Shown here in pieces: positions 1-8,979 of a DNA stretch of 64,000 bases. Source of the stretch: an uncultured Luteimonas sp. (lineage in GTDB: Bacteria; Pseudomonadota; Gammaproteobacteria; Xanthomonadales; Xanthomonadaceae). The stretch covers positions 1 through 64,000 of the forward strand of contig CALLKI010000042.1 in assembly GCA_938008415.1 (NCBI GenBank), in the 5' to 3' direction. Made by a program: the position numbers and the translations under genes. The notes beneath the pieces were generated by a model that searched no databases, was not told the origin of the DNA, and saw only the letters and a list, made by a program, of their open reading frames with translations. Every line of letters begins with the position of its first letter. Positions within the stretch are counted from its first letter, which is position 1.

Positions 1-128
1 GAGCCGGCCATCTGGATCGCCCCGCCGAACAGCAGCAGCTTCTCGGTGAGCGTGGTCTTGCCGGCGTCGGGGTGCGAGATGATCGCGAAGGTGCGCCGGC
101 GCGCGGCTTCGTTGGCGATTTCGGACAT
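1..128 (-). CDS. prfC: Peptide chain release factor 3, 5' end (partial)
   Basis: First 42 codons of RF3, the translational GTPase that removes RF1 and RF2 from the ribosome after termination; the rest lies beyond the left edge. The protein opens MSEIANEAARRRTFAII and carries the G1 loop HPDAGKTTLTEKLLLF, which matches the RF3 signature (RRTFAIISHPDAGKTT in E. coli) rather than EF-G or TypA. The ATG at 128 gives the usual short extension before the G domain. A perfect TATAAT lies about 48 bases upstream on the same strand, so the gene probably has its own promoter although an M23 peptidase gene lies just upstream in the same direction. Confidence 0.9.
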   Translation of the reverse strand, partial: MSEIANEAARRRTFAIISHPDAGKTTLTEKLLLFGGAIQMAG

Positions 129-176
129 GGCTGGCGCACGCCGGCGCGTGCGGGATCGGGGTCGGGAAGGCCGCGG

Positions 177-182
177 ATTATA
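177..182 (-). promoter_or_regulatory. Predicted -10 box of prfC (TATAAT)
   Basis: On the minus strand the sequence reads GCGTATAATCC, a perfect sigma-70 -10 hexamer. It is placed between the stop of the M23 gene (194) and the prfC start (128) and would give a 5' leader of roughly 40 bases. No clear -35 is visible. Confidence 0.5.
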
Positions 183-193
183 CGCGGGCGGGG

Positions 194-1093
194 TCAGCCG
201 CCGTCGCCGCGGGCCACGTCGAACCGCAGCACGCCGCGCGGCCCGAACATGCGGAACGGCACCGATTCCAGCCGCAGCCCGCGGTTGGCCTGGACCACGA
301 AGTGCAGGTGCGGCGCGGTACTGCGGCCGGTGTTGCCGGACAGGCCGATCGGCTGGCCGCGGCGCACGCGCTGGCCGACGCGCACGTGCACGCCGCCCGG
401 CTGCAGGTGCGCGTACAGGGCCATGGTGCCGTCGTCGTGGAGGATGCGGATGAAGTTGGCCCGGGCCTCGGCCGCGGGGTCGTCCGGGTCGGCGTCGCGG
501 AAGCCGCCCTCGGCCTGCATCACCGTGCCGTCGCGCGCGGCCAGCACCACCGTGCCCTCGGGGACGGCGAAATCCACGGCGTGGCGGTTCTCCGGGGTGT
601 CGTGGCTCCAGCGGCCGTACCAGGCCTGCTGCACGTCCAGCACGGCGGTCTGCAGCGGGTAACCGTACTCGACGTCGCGCGGGCGCGCGTTGGGTGAGCC
701 GGGCACCGCCTCCACCCGCAGCCGCGCGGCGGGCGTACCGAGCACCGCCACCACCGCGGACTGCTGCGCCGGGATGGTGGCGCGCGCGGGCAGGGGCGGG
801 TCGCTGCCGATATGCCGGCCCGAGGCGTTGTGCACCAGCACCTCGACCGGGCCGGCCAGCAGGTTGTCGATCCAGGCCAGCGCGCCGTCGGCGGACGGTT
901 CGATCCGCAGCCGCGCGACCGCGGACGGCTCGACCTGCACCGGCACCTCGACCACGCGTTCCGCGGCCCCCTGCAGGTCGGCGCGGTCGCCGTAGTGCGG
1001 GGTGCCGTCGGGCGCGGTCCAGCGATAGACCGCCTGCGGCCATGCGGCCGCCGGCACCAGCAGGATCAGCAGGCAGCAGGCCACGCGGCGCAT
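194..1093 (-). CDS. M23-family metallopeptidase with N-terminal DUF4124-like domain
   Basis: A 299-residue secreted protein. Residues 1-20 form a signal peptide (CCLLILLVPAAAWPQA). They are followed by the VYRWTAPDGTPHYGD stretch typical of DUF4124, a central linker or beta domain, and a C-terminal LytM/M23 domain. The zinc and catalytic motifs are visible: HAVDFAVPEGT (HxxxD) and HLHF near the C-terminus, with NTGRSTAPHLHF as in active endopeptidases. It should act in the periplasm on peptidoglycan cross-links, or serve in cell-wall remodelling. The gene lies 7 bp after the stop of the phytase-like lipoprotein gene and is probably co-transcribed with it. Active-site residues look intact, so this is likely an enzyme and not an EnvC-like activator; the exact substrate is not deducible. 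Confidence 0.85.
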   Translation of the reverse strand: MRRVACCLLILLVPAAAWPQAVYRWTAPDGTPHYGDRADLQGAAERVVEVPVQVEPSAVARLRIEPSADGALAWIDNLLAGPVEVLVHNASGRHIGSDPPLPARATIPAQQSAVVAVLGTPAARLRVEAVPGSPNARPRDVEYGYPLQTAVLDVQQAWYGRWSHDTPENRHAVDFAVPEGTVVLAARDGTVMQAEGGFRDADPDDPAAEARANFIRILHDDGTMALYAHLQPGGVHVRVGQRVRRGQPIGLSGNTGRSTAPHLHFVVQANRGLRLESVPFRMFGPRGVLRFDVARGDGG

Positions 1094-1100
1094 GGCGGGA

Positions 1101-2195
1101 TCAGCGGAGGCAGGCGGGGTCGAGGTCCAGGGCCTGGGCGACCTGGCGCAGGTCGAACGCGGATACGGCCTGGTCGTCGTGCACCGCGAACAGGGCGCCG
1201 TGCGGGAAACGCGCCGTGGACGCGGCGTGCAGGGCGATGCCGTCGGTCCCGGCGGTGACGTTGCCGGTGAAAGCGCCGCGCGGCTCGAGCGTGTGCCGGT
1301 CGAACAGGCGGAACACGGTCAGCGGGTGCAACTGGTCGGACACGACCCAGTAGCCGCGTTCGGCGTCGCAGGCCCACAGCGCGATGCCTTCCGGCTCGCC
1401 GTCGAAGGTGCCCGGCGGCAGCTTGCGGCCGGTGAACAGGCCTTCGAGCACGTATTCGTGCAGGGTGCCGAGGTGGCGTTTGTCCTCGTCGGCGATCAGC
1501 AGCCGGTCTAAGGCGGGGTCGCCGGCGATGGATTCGACCATGCGCAGCGCATCGGCCTCGCTGGTCTCGCCGAAGCTGCCCAGCGGGTGCGCGGCGAGCC
1601 TGCCGTCACGGCCCACGTGCAGGCGGTAGCGGTGCACGCGGCGGTCGAGCTGTTCGAATGGCGGCACCACATCGAAGTGCTCGCCTTCCATGAAGCTGTC
1701 GGTCACGTAGGCGGTCAGTACGCCCGGGGCGCTTTCGTAGACCCACACCCCGTAGGGGCTGCGCAGTTCGTCCTGGCCGAAGACGGCCAGCGGCCCGAAG
1801 TCCGGCAGGCGGAACGCCTGGACGCGGTGGTTGTCGCGCTCGACGACCAGCAGCAGGTCGCCGTGCACGGCGATGCCGTTGGGGCGGTTGAACAGTTCCG
1901 GGCCGCCGAAGCTGCGCAGCAGCTCCCCGCTGTCGGCATCCAGCACCAGCAGGCGGTGGCTGCGTTTGGCGGTGGCGATCAGCCAGGTGCTGCCGTCCGC
2001 GGTAACCCAGGTGGCGAGCGAGTCGAGTTCGTCGCCGGTTTCGCCGGGGGCCACGTAGGTTTCCGGCACCACCGCGGTGGCGGCCGGCACGGCCGGGGCG
2101 GGCGTGGCGGGAGGGTCCGGCTGCCGGACCGGGGCCGTCCGGGTGGCGCAGGCCGCGAGCAGCAGCGTCAGCAGGGGCGGGAGGATTCTTTTCAT
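1101..2195 (-). CDS. Phytase-like beta-propeller lipoprotein
   Basis: A 364-residue lipoprotein: residues 1-15 are a hydrophobic signal ending in the lipobox LLAAC, followed by a Pro/Ala-rich linker. The rest has the pattern of a beta-propeller related to 3-phytases (BPP): DSLATWVTADGSTWLIATAK near the start, then FNRPNGIAVHGDLLLVVERDNHRVQ, and a late EPEGIALWACD with a WVVSDQ strand. Acidic residues in these loops could bind calcium and phosphate. The likely role is phosphate release from phytate or a related phosphoester at the cell surface; substrate and activity are inferred from family resemblance only. It is first in a two-gene unit with the M23 peptidase. No Shine-Dalgarno is seen; a TAGAAT box sits 6 bases before the ATG, suggesting a leaderless transcript. 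Confidence 0.65.
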   Translation of the reverse strand: MKRILPPLLTLLLAACATRTAPVRQPDPPATPAPAVPAATAVVPETYVAPGETGDELDSLATWVTADGSTWLIATAKRSHRLLVLDADSGELLRSFGGPELFNRPNGIAVHGDLLLVVERDNHRVQAFRLPDFGPLAVFGQDELRSPYGVWVYESAPGVLTAYVTDSFMEGEHFDVVPPFEQLDRRVHRYRLHVGRDGRLAAHPLGSFGETSEADALRMVESIAGDPALDRLLIADEDKRHLGTLHEYVLEGLFTGRKLPPGTFDGEPEGIALWACDAERGYWVVSDQLHPLTVFRLFDRHTLEPRGAFTGNVTAGTDGIALHAASTARFPHGALFAVHDDQAVSAFDLRQVAQALDLDPACLR

Positions 2196-2201
2196 TGAAA
2201 A

Positions 2202-2207
2202 ATTCTA
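2202..2207 (-). promoter_or_regulatory. -10 box TAGAAT, 6 bases before the phytase-like ATG
   Basis: The minus strand reads GATAGAATTTTTCAATG. TAGAAT followed by 6 bases and the ATG at 2195 places the expected transcription start on or beside the A of the ATG, and there is no ribosome-binding site. The same arrangement recurs in this window (see findings). Confidence 0.5.
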
Positions 2208-2270
2208 TCGCCGTCGCCCGCCGCAAGGGGCGGGGGGGCGCGAATCCATCGCTTCATCCGCATGGAGAGA

Positions 2271-2299
2271 TTGACAGGCTGGAAAGGCGGTGGCAATCT
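2271..2299 (+). promoter_or_regulatory. Promoter of the metX-metB-hom operon
   Basis: A perfect -35 TTGACA at 2271-2276, a 17-base spacer, then CAATCT at 2294-2299 as a weaker -10. The predicted start at about 2305-2307 falls at the base of the riboswitch P1 helix, as expected for an S-box leader. Confidence 0.65.
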
Positions 2300-2302
2300 G
2301 GG

Positions 2303-2429
2303 CGCATCCATCGAGACCGGCCGAGGGACAGGCCCTATGACGCCGGGGCAACCTGACGTGGCGGCGGCAGCCGTCCGTCGAGGTGCCAATTCCTGCGGGG
2401 ACCCCGTGTCCACCGGAAGATGGGTTGCG
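2303..2429 (+). promoter_or_regulatory. SAM-I (S-box) riboswitch aptamer
   Basis: The leader holds the conserved S-box blocks in order. The P1 strand GCATCCATC with GAGA is at 2304-2315. GAGGGACAGGCCCTATGA, the kink-turn side of P2, is at 2323-2340. GCCGGGGCAACC is at 2342-2353. A variable P3 with GACG/CGTC arms follows, then GGTGCCAATTCCTGC at 2382-2396, a short P4 hairpin, and GGAAGATGGGTTGCG closing P1 at 2415-2429. These match the SAM-I consensus (GAGGGA..GGCCC, GGCAACC, GGTGCNAATTCC, GAAAGATGAG). It should sense S-adenosylmethionine and repress the methionine operon downstream. The remaining leader up to 2535 is the expression platform. Confidence 0.88.
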
Positions 2430-2462
2430 GATCCCGTCCTCCCCCACGGCGGGCCGCATTCG

Positions 2463-2487
2463 CGCCGCCTCGCGGCGTCTCTTCTTT
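2463..2487 (+). terminator. Probable riboswitch-controlled intrinsic terminator
   Basis: A perfect 6-bp stem CGCCGC/GCGGCG with a 3-base loop (2463-2477) is followed by TCTCTTCTTT. It lies 34 bases after the aptamer and 48 bases before the metX start, the expected place for a transcriptional expression platform. The T-tract is interrupted by C, so termination strength is uncertain; a translational switch is the alternative. No strong ribosome-binding site is visible ahead of the metX ATG. Confidence 0.5.
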
Positions 2488-2535
2488 CCGGCATCCCGCG
2501 GGCCTCGATGGGCCCCCTTCCCACCGGATGCCGCC

Positions 2536-3582
2536 ATGAACCCCCCAGCCGCAAGCCAGCCTTCCGTTGTCCCGCCGGGGCGTGATGCCGCCTTCGGCGC
2601 GCTGCCTGCCGCGCAGCTTCCGCCGGCGATGCGCGGACGCGTCGAGGTCCCGCTGCGGATGCGCCACGCGGGCACCCGGGTCGTGCCGCTGGCGTGGGAA
2701 ATGGCCGGCCCCGCCGGGGCGCCGGTGGTCCTGGTCGCCGGGGGCATCTCGGCGCACCGGCACCTCGCGGCCAACGCCACCTTTCCCGAGCGCGGCTGGG
2801 CCGAAGGCCTGGTCGGCGGCGGGCGCGCGCTGGATCCGGCGCACCTGCGGCTGCTGTCGTTCGACTACATCGGCAGCGACGGCGGCATCGACGCGCCGAT
2901 CGACACCGCGGACCAGGCCGACGCGGTGGCGGCGCTGCTCGATGCGCTCGGCATCGGCGTCCTGCATGCCTTCGTCGGCTACTCCTACGGTGCTCTGGTC
3001 GGCCTGCAGCTGGCCGCGCGTCATCCCGCGCGCCTGGCCCGGCTGGTCGCGGCCAGCGGCGCGCACCGCCCGCACCCGTACGCCTCGGCGTGGCGCGCGC
3101 TGCAGCGCCGCGCGGTGCTGCTGGGCCAGCTGCAGTGCGCCGACGCGCAGGGGCTGTCGCTGGCGCGGCAGTTCGCGATGCTGAGCTACCGGACGCCGGA
3201 GGAGTTCGGCGAACGCTTCGACGCCCCGCCCGGGATCGTCAATGGCCGCGTGCGCGTGGCCGCCGAGGACTACCTCGACGCCGCCGGCGCGCGCTTCGCC
3301 TCGCGCACGCCGGTGACGGCCTGGGTGCGACTGTCCGAGTCCATCGACCTGCACCGCGTCGATCCGGCGCAGGTGCGTGTGCCGACGCTGGTGGTCGCGG
3401 TCGAGGGCGACCGCCTGGTGCCGCTCTCCGACGCGGTCGAACTGTTCGAAGGGCTGGGTACGCCCGCCGGGTTGCGTGTGCTGCGCTCGGCCTACGGCCA
3501 CGACGCCTTTCTCAAGGACACCGACCGCATCGATTCCATCCTCGCTTCCGTGCTGCGCGACTCCGGAGAATCCCACGCATGA
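2536..3582 (+). CDS. metX: Homoserine O-acyltransferase (MetX family, probably succinyl-transferring)
   Basis: A 348-residue alpha/beta-hydrolase-fold enzyme that activates homoserine for methionine synthesis. The nucleophile elbow GYSYGA places the serine at residue 150; the other catalytic residues fit Asp292 in VEGDRLVP and His322 in YGHDAF. The FDYIGSDGG block replaces the FDSIGGNDGG-like region of classical MetX. Enzymes of this branch in Xanthomonadales are usually annotated as homoserine O-succinyltransferases, but acyl specificity cannot be read directly here. The ATG at 2536 was chosen because the open frame extends upstream into the riboswitch, where translation is not expected. It is first in a three-gene operon, overlaps metB by 4 bp and is governed by the SAM-I leader. 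Confidence 0.88.
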   Translation: MNPPAASQPSVVPPGRDAAFGALPAAQLPPAMRGRVEVPLRMRHAGTRVVPLAWEMAGPAGAPVVLVAGGISAHRHLAANATFPERGWAEGLVGGGRALDPAHLRLLSFDYIGSDGGIDAPIDTADQADAVAALLDALGIGVLHAFVGYSYGALVGLQLAARHPARLARLVAASGAHRPHPYASAWRALQRRAVLLGQLQCADAQGLSLARQFAMLSYRTPEEFGERFDAPPGIVNGRVRVAAEDYLDAAGARFASRTPVTAWVRLSESIDLHRVDPAQVRVPTLVVAVEGDRLVPLSDAVELFEGLGTPAGLRVLRSAYGHDAFLKDTDRIDSILASVLRDSGESHA

Positions 3583-4796
3583 ACCGCCCCGCTCCCGCCG
3601 ATTCCACCTGTGGCTGTTGTCCCGCCACCACCGCCGTGCGTGCCGGCATCGACCGCGACCCCGCGTTCGGCGCGGTGGTGCCGCCGATCGTGCTGTCGAG
3701 CAACTTCAGCTTCGAGGGCTTCGGCAGCAAGCGCGAGTACGACTACACCCGCAGCGGCAATCCCACACGCGACCTGCTCGGTGCGGCGCTGGCGGAACTG
3801 GAGGGCGGCGCGGGTGGTGTGGTCACCGGCAGCGGCATGGGCGCGATCACCCTGGTGCTCAACGCCCTGCTTTCGCCCGGCGACACGCTCGTGGTCCCGC
3901 ACGATGCCTACGGCGGGAGCTGGCGCCTGTTCGACGCGCTCTCCCGCAAGGGCCACTTCAACCTGGTCACCGCCGACCTGACCGACCCGCTGTCGCTGGG
4001 CGAGGCGCTGGCGGAGTCGCCGAGGCTGGTGCTGGTCGAGACGCCCTCGAACCCGCTGCTGCGGATCACCGACCTGCGCCTGGTGATCGAGGCCGCGCAC
4101 AGGGCCGGCGCCGGGGTGGTGGTCGACAACACCTTTTTGTCCCCGGCGCTGCAGACGCCGATCGCGTTCGGCGCCGACTACGTGGTGCACTCGACCACCA
4201 AGTACGTCAACGGCCACAGCGACGTGGTCGGTGGCGCGGTGGTCGCGCGCCGCGCGGAAGACCACGAGCGGCTGGTGTGGTGGGCGAACGCGCTCGGCCT
4301 GACCGGCTCGCCGTTCGACAGCTACCTGACCCTGCGCGGCCTGCGTACCCTGGACGCGCGGATGCGGGTGCACCAGGAGAACGCGGACGCGATCGCCGCG
4401 CTGCTGGCCTCGCACCCGATGGTGGAGAAGGTGTACTTCCCGGGGCTGGCTTCCCATCCGGGGCACGCGCTGGCCGCGCGCCAGCAGAAGGGCTTCGGCG
4501 CGATGATCTCGTTCGAGGTCGCCGGAGGCGAGGCCGGCGTGCGCGCCTTCCTCGCCGGCCTGCGCCACTTCACCCTGGCCGAGTCGCTCGGCGGCGTGGA
4601 GAGCCTAGTCGCGCACCCGGCGTCCATGACCCATGCGGCGATGGCGCCGGAGGCGCGGGCGCGCGCCGGCATCTCCGACGGCCTGCTGCGGCTGTCCGTG
4701 GGTATCGAGGCCTGCGAGGACCTGCTGGCCGACGTCACCGCCGGCCTCGCGCGGGTGCAGGCGCTGTTCGACGCGCGCAAACGGGTGGACGCATGA
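3579..4796 (+). CDS. metB: Cystathionine gamma-synthase
   Basis: A 405-residue PLP enzyme of the Cys/Met family that joins O-acylhomoserine and cysteine to cystathionine. The PLP lysine is Lys208 in STTKYVNGHSDVVGG. Also visible are the YTRSGNPTRD block near residue 56, the SGMGAI phosphate-binding loop and VETPSNPL. Length and C-terminal ESLGGVESLV fit MetB/MetC-type enzymes; O-succinylhomoserine sulfhydrylase activity (MetZ) is a possible alternative. It overlaps metX and hom through ATGA junctions, so the three are translationally coupled. The N-terminus carries a short Cys-rich CGCCP stretch before the usual start of the fold. Confidence 0.88.
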   Translation: MNRPAPADSTCGCCPATTAVRAGIDRDPAFGAVVPPIVLSSNFSFEGFGSKREYDYTRSGNPTRDLLGAALAELEGGAGGVVTGSGMGAITLVLNALLSPGDTLVVPHDAYGGSWRLFDALSRKGHFNLVTADLTDPLSLGEALAESPRLVLVETPSNPLLRITDLRLVIEAAHRAGAGVVVDNTFLSPALQTPIAFGADYVVHSTTKYVNGHSDVVGGAVVARRAEDHERLVWWANALGLTGSPFDSYLTLRGLRTLDARMRVHQENADAIAALLASHPMVEKVYFPGLASHPGHALAARQQKGFGAMISFEVAGGEAGVRAFLAGLRHFTLAESLGGVESLVAHPASMTHAAMAPEARARAGISDGLLRLSVGIEACEDLLADVTAGLARVQALFDARKRVDA

Positions 4797-5878
4797 GCAC
4801 GGTGGTGCACCTGCATCCGGCGCGCAGGCAGGCCGCGCAACCGGCGCGGATCGCGCTGCTCGGCACCGGCCGGGTCGGCGCCGCGTTCGTCGCGCGCTAC
4901 CTGCGCCTGCGCCATGCAGGCATGGCGCTGCCGGAGTTCGCGTGGATCAGCAACTCCCGGGTGCAGCTGGCCTGCGGCGACGGCTCGCCGCAGGCCGTGC
5001 TCGAACAGGCGCGCCGCGCGCCACGCCGCGGATCCGGCCTGCCGCCGTGGGCCGAGGGCGAGGGCCTGCGCCGCGGCGACATCGTCGTGGACGCCACCGC
5101 GAGCGAGCGGGTGGCCGACTGGCACCCGGAATGGCTGGCGCGCGGCGTGCACGTGGTGACCGCCAACAAGCTCGGCAACGGCGGCGAGATCGGCCGCGCG
5201 CACGCGATCGCGGATGCGCAGCTCGACGGCGCGCGCTACGGCGACAGCGCGACCGTGGGTGCCGGCCTGCCGCTGCTGTCCAGCATCCGCGCGCTGGCGG
5301 CGGGCGGCGACCGGGTCCACCGCATCGAGGGCGTGCTCTCCGGCACGCTGGCGTGGCTGCTGTGGCGCTACGACGGCACGCGGCCGTTCTCGGAGCTGGT
5401 GCGCGAGGCGCGCGATGCCGGCTACGCCGAACCCGACCCGCGCGAGGACCTGTCCGGCGAGGACGTGCGCCGCAAGCTGCTGATCCTCGCCCGCGCGGCA
5501 GGATTCCCGCTGGAGGCCCACCAGGTCGCGGTCGAGCCGCTGCTGCCTGCGGCGCTGCGCGATGCCGCGCGCGACGAGGCGGATGCCCTGCTGCCGCTGC
5601 TCGATGCGCCACTGCGTGGACGCCTGGAGGCGGCGCGCCGCGACGGCGCGCGCCTGTGCTTCGTCGGCAGGTTCGATCCGGAGGGCGGATCGAGTGTCGG
5701 CCTGCAGGTGCTTGGGCCCGCGCACCCGTTGTGCGCGGGCACGGGGACCGACAACCGGGTCGCGATCTGGAGCGACCGCTACGCGCGGCAGCCGCTGGTG
5801 ATCCAGGGGCCTGGCGCCGGCGCAGAGGTCACCGCCGCGGCGCTGCTTGACGACGTGCTGCGGATCGTGCGCGGCTGA
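4793..5878 (+). CDS. hom: Homoserine dehydrogenase without an ACT domain
   Basis: A 361-residue NAD(P)-dependent enzyme that reduces aspartate semialdehyde to homoserine, the precursor of methionine and threonine. A Rossmann GTGRVG motif lies at residues 24-29, followed by DATASE, VTANKLGN with the catalytic-region lysine, and the substrate-domain block EGVLSGTLAWLL with EPDPREDLSGEDVRRK. The chain ends where the catalytic fold ends. The C-terminal ACT domain that makes many free-standing homoserine dehydrogenases threonine-sensitive is absent, so control may rest on the SAM riboswitch of the operon. It is last in metX-metB-hom and starts inside the metB stop. The 237-bp gap to the convergent sdaA gene contains GC-rich hairpins but no clear T-tract. 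Confidence 0.88.
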   Translation: MSTVVHLHPARRQAAQPARIALLGTGRVGAAFVARYLRLRHAGMALPEFAWISNSRVQLACGDGSPQAVLEQARRAPRRGSGLPPWAEGEGLRRGDIVVDATASERVADWHPEWLARGVHVVTANKLGNGGEIGRAHAIADAQLDGARYGDSATVGAGLPLLSSIRALAAGGDRVHRIEGVLSGTLAWLLWRYDGTRPFSELVREARDAGYAEPDPREDLSGEDVRRKLLILARAAGFPLEAHQVAVEPLLPAALRDAARDEADALLPLLDAPLRGRLEAARRDGARLCFVGRFDPEGGSSVGLQVLGPAHPLCAGTGTDNRVAIWSDRYARQPLVIQGPGAGAEVTAAALLDDVLRIVRG

Positions 5879-6115
5879 CCGGTCCGGCCGGCGTCTGCCC
5901 CCGCCCGGCCGTGCGGCCCGGCGCAGCGTGCCGGGCATCCGGATGGTCCGCGCGGCAATCCCATGCCCGTGGGCCATCCCCATTCCCGTCAACGGGAGGA
6001 GGTGCCCCCTCCCCCGGGGTGCTTTCTCCCACCCCCGCTTGCCGGGGCGGGGGACGGGCCAGGCGCGTGGAAAGGCAAAGCGGGCAGCGGGAAAACGGGG
6101 CGGCGCCGCGCCGGG

Positions 6116-7498
<1,383 letters not shown>

Positions 7499-7504
7499 GC
7501 GCGT

Positions 7505-7510
7505 ATTCTA
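7505..7510 (-). promoter_or_regulatory. -10 box TAGAAT, 6 bases before the sdaA ATG
   Basis: The minus strand reads GCATAGAATACGCGCATG: a -10 hexamer, 6 bases, then the start codon at 7498. Predicted leaderless transcription start. Confidence 0.5.
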
Positions 7511-7567
7511 TGCGTTGCGTCGCGCGCGTCCCTTGCGCGACGCAGCAGACGCGGGGAATGCCTTCAC

Positions 7568-7801
7568 ATGCGGTGGATCCTGTACCAGCGCGACGACTGC
7601 CACCTCTGCGACCTTGCGCTGGACGTGCTCGCCGCCGCGCGCGCGCCGGAATTCGAAAGCGTGTTCATCGACGGCGACGACGCGCTCGAGGCGCGCTACG
7701 GCACGCGGGTGCCGGTGCTGCGCGACGACGCGACCGGGGCGGAGCTGGACTGGCCGTTCGACGCAGCCGCCGCGGCGCGGTTCCTCGCGCGCGGCGGCTG
7801 A
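7568..7801 (+). CDS. Glutaredoxin-like small thiol protein
   Basis: A 77-residue cytosolic protein with a thioredoxin-like start: WILYQRDDCHLCDLALDVL places a CxxC pair (Cys-His-Leu-Cys) after the first strand. A TRVPVLRDD segment supplies the cis-proline, and DWPFD follows near the end. This is the DUF836/glutaredoxin-family pattern (YwbB or YruB-like). It likely takes part in thiol-disulfide exchange; no partner is obvious. The ATG at 7568 begins the fold directly. Convergent with the YceI operon, 11 bp apart. Confidence 0.75.
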   Translation: MRWILYQRDDCHLCDLALDVLAAARAPEFESVFIDGDDALEARYGTRVPVLRDDATGAELDWPFDAAAAARFLARGG

Positions 7802-7812
7802 CGTGCCGCGCG

Positions 7813-8382
7813 TCACGGCGCGGGCTGCAGGATGACGCGGGTGCTGATCGCGACCTCGTTCGGGATCAGCGAGGTGTCCGCCCAGTCGCCGGTGCCGACG
7901 CCGAAGTCGAGCCGCTTCACGGTGGCCCTGCCGGCCAGCACCGGACGGTTGCCCGGCGTCCACGTGAACTCGAGCGTGACCGGCTTCTTCACGCCGCGCA
8001 GCTCCAGGGTGCCATCGGCGGCGTAGCGGCCTTCGCCCAGGGCGCGGAAGGCGGTCGCGGTGTAGCGTGCCTTCGCGAAGCGCGCGATGTCGAAGAAGTC
8101 GGCGGTGGCCAGGGTCATGTCGCGGTCGGCGTTGCCGGTGCGGGTGCCGGCCAGCTCGATGGTCACGTCCAGCCGGGCCGAGGCCAGGTCCTCCGGATCG
8201 AAGCGCAGGCGGGTATCGAAGCCGCCGAACTGGCCGGTGAACACCTCGCCGTCGTAACTGGTGGCGAACACGAGCGACGAGCCAGGTGCCTGCACGTAGT
8301 CGGTGGCGGCCGCGGGCGCTGACGCGAACGCGGCGACCAGCGCGGCGGCGGTCAGGGCGGGGGAAAGGAAGCGTCGGGTCAT
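7813..8382 (-). CDS. YceI-family periplasmic lipid-binding protein (second copy)
   Basis: A 189-residue protein with a signal peptide (residues 1-26, ending AAAT) and a YceI lipocalin-like domain: YVQAPGSSLVFATSYDGEVF, DFFDIARFAKARYTAT and GTLELRGVKKPVTLEF are the family landmarks. YceI proteins bind isoprenoid or fatty-acyl chains in a beta-barrel. It is the last gene of a three-gene unit with cytochrome b561 and another YceI protein, 36 bp after the cytochrome stop. It is more canonical than the first copy. Confidence 0.9.
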   Translation of the reverse strand: MTRRFLSPALTAAALVAAFASAPAAATDYVQAPGSSLVFATSYDGEVFTGQFGGFDTRLRFDPEDLASARLDVTIELAGTRTGNADRDMTLATADFFDIARFAKARYTATAFRALGEGRYAADGTLELRGVKKPVTLEFTWTPGNRPVLAGRATVKRLDFGVGTGDWADTSLIPNEVAISTRVILQPAP

Positions 8383-8418
8383 GGCAGGTTCCGGATTCCG
8401 TGGAAGGGGGCGGGCCGC

Positions 8419-8979
8419 TCAGCCGCGCGGGGCGTGGCCGGGCAGCATGCGCCGCAGGGTATCGTCGCGCTGGAACAGGTGGTGCCAGAGCGCGGCGCCG
8501 GCGTGCAGCGCCACCAGTCCGACCAGCGCGAGGAACAGGAGTTCATGCGCCTCGTGCGCGGCGTTGGCGAGCGTTTCGGAAGGCGCCACCAGCTTCGGCA
8601 TGTCGAACAGGCCGAACAGGCGGAACGGGCGCAGGCCGCTGGCCGAGTCGTACAGCCAGCCCGAGAAGGGCATCGCCAGTGCGGCGAGGTAGAGCAGCCA
8701 GTGGGTGATGGAGGCCAGCCGCGCCTGCCACGGCGGGGTGCCGGGCACCGGCGCGGGGGCGCCGGCGTACAGGCGCCAGGCAAGCCGCAGCAGCATCAGG
8801 GCCAGCACGGTGATGCCGATCGACTTGTGCGTGGTCCAGACCCAGAAGTATTTCGGCGTGCGGGACAGCCCGTCCATCACCAGCCCCAGCGTGGCGGCGG
8901 CCAGGATCAGCAGCACGACCAGCCAGTGCAGCAGCTGGCTGACGATGCCCCAGCGGTCAGCGGTGTTCTTCAGGTTCAT
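8419..8979 (-). CDS. Cytochrome b561-family membrane protein
   Basis: A 186-residue, four-helix inner-membrane dihaem cytochrome of the CybB/YodB type. Haem-ligand histidines are expected in QLLHWLVVLLIL (helix 1), WTTHKSIGIT (helix 2), and EAHELLFLALVGLVALHAGAALWHH, split by me here into helix 4 with two His positions. In E. coli CybB takes electrons from ubiquinol, and YceI is its frequent partner. Its start overlaps the stop of the upstream YceI gene (ATGA), which indicates coupling. It is likely the electron-transfer element of the YceI-cytochrome-YceI unit. Confidence 0.9.
   Translation of the reverse strand: MNLKNTADRWGIVSQLLHWLVVLLILAAATLGLVMDGLSRTPKYFWVWTTHKSIGITVLALMLLRLAWRLYAGAPAPVPGTPPWQARLASITHWLLYLAALAMPFSGWLYDSASGLRPFRLFGLFDMPKLVAPSETLANAAHEAHELLFLALVGLVALHAGAALWHHLFQRDDTLRRMLPGHAPRG

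Noticed and set aside
2383..2535. In-frame 51-codon upstream extension of metX
   Set aside because: It would start inside the SAM-I aptamer and the extra residues resemble no MetX N-terminus; the ATG at 2536 is preferred.
5984..6053. Small hairpins in the convergent hom/sdaA gap as terminators
   Set aside because: Stems of 5-7 bp (TCCCG/CGGGA and CCCCCGC/GCGGGGG) without a T-run on either strand; not distinguishable from background.
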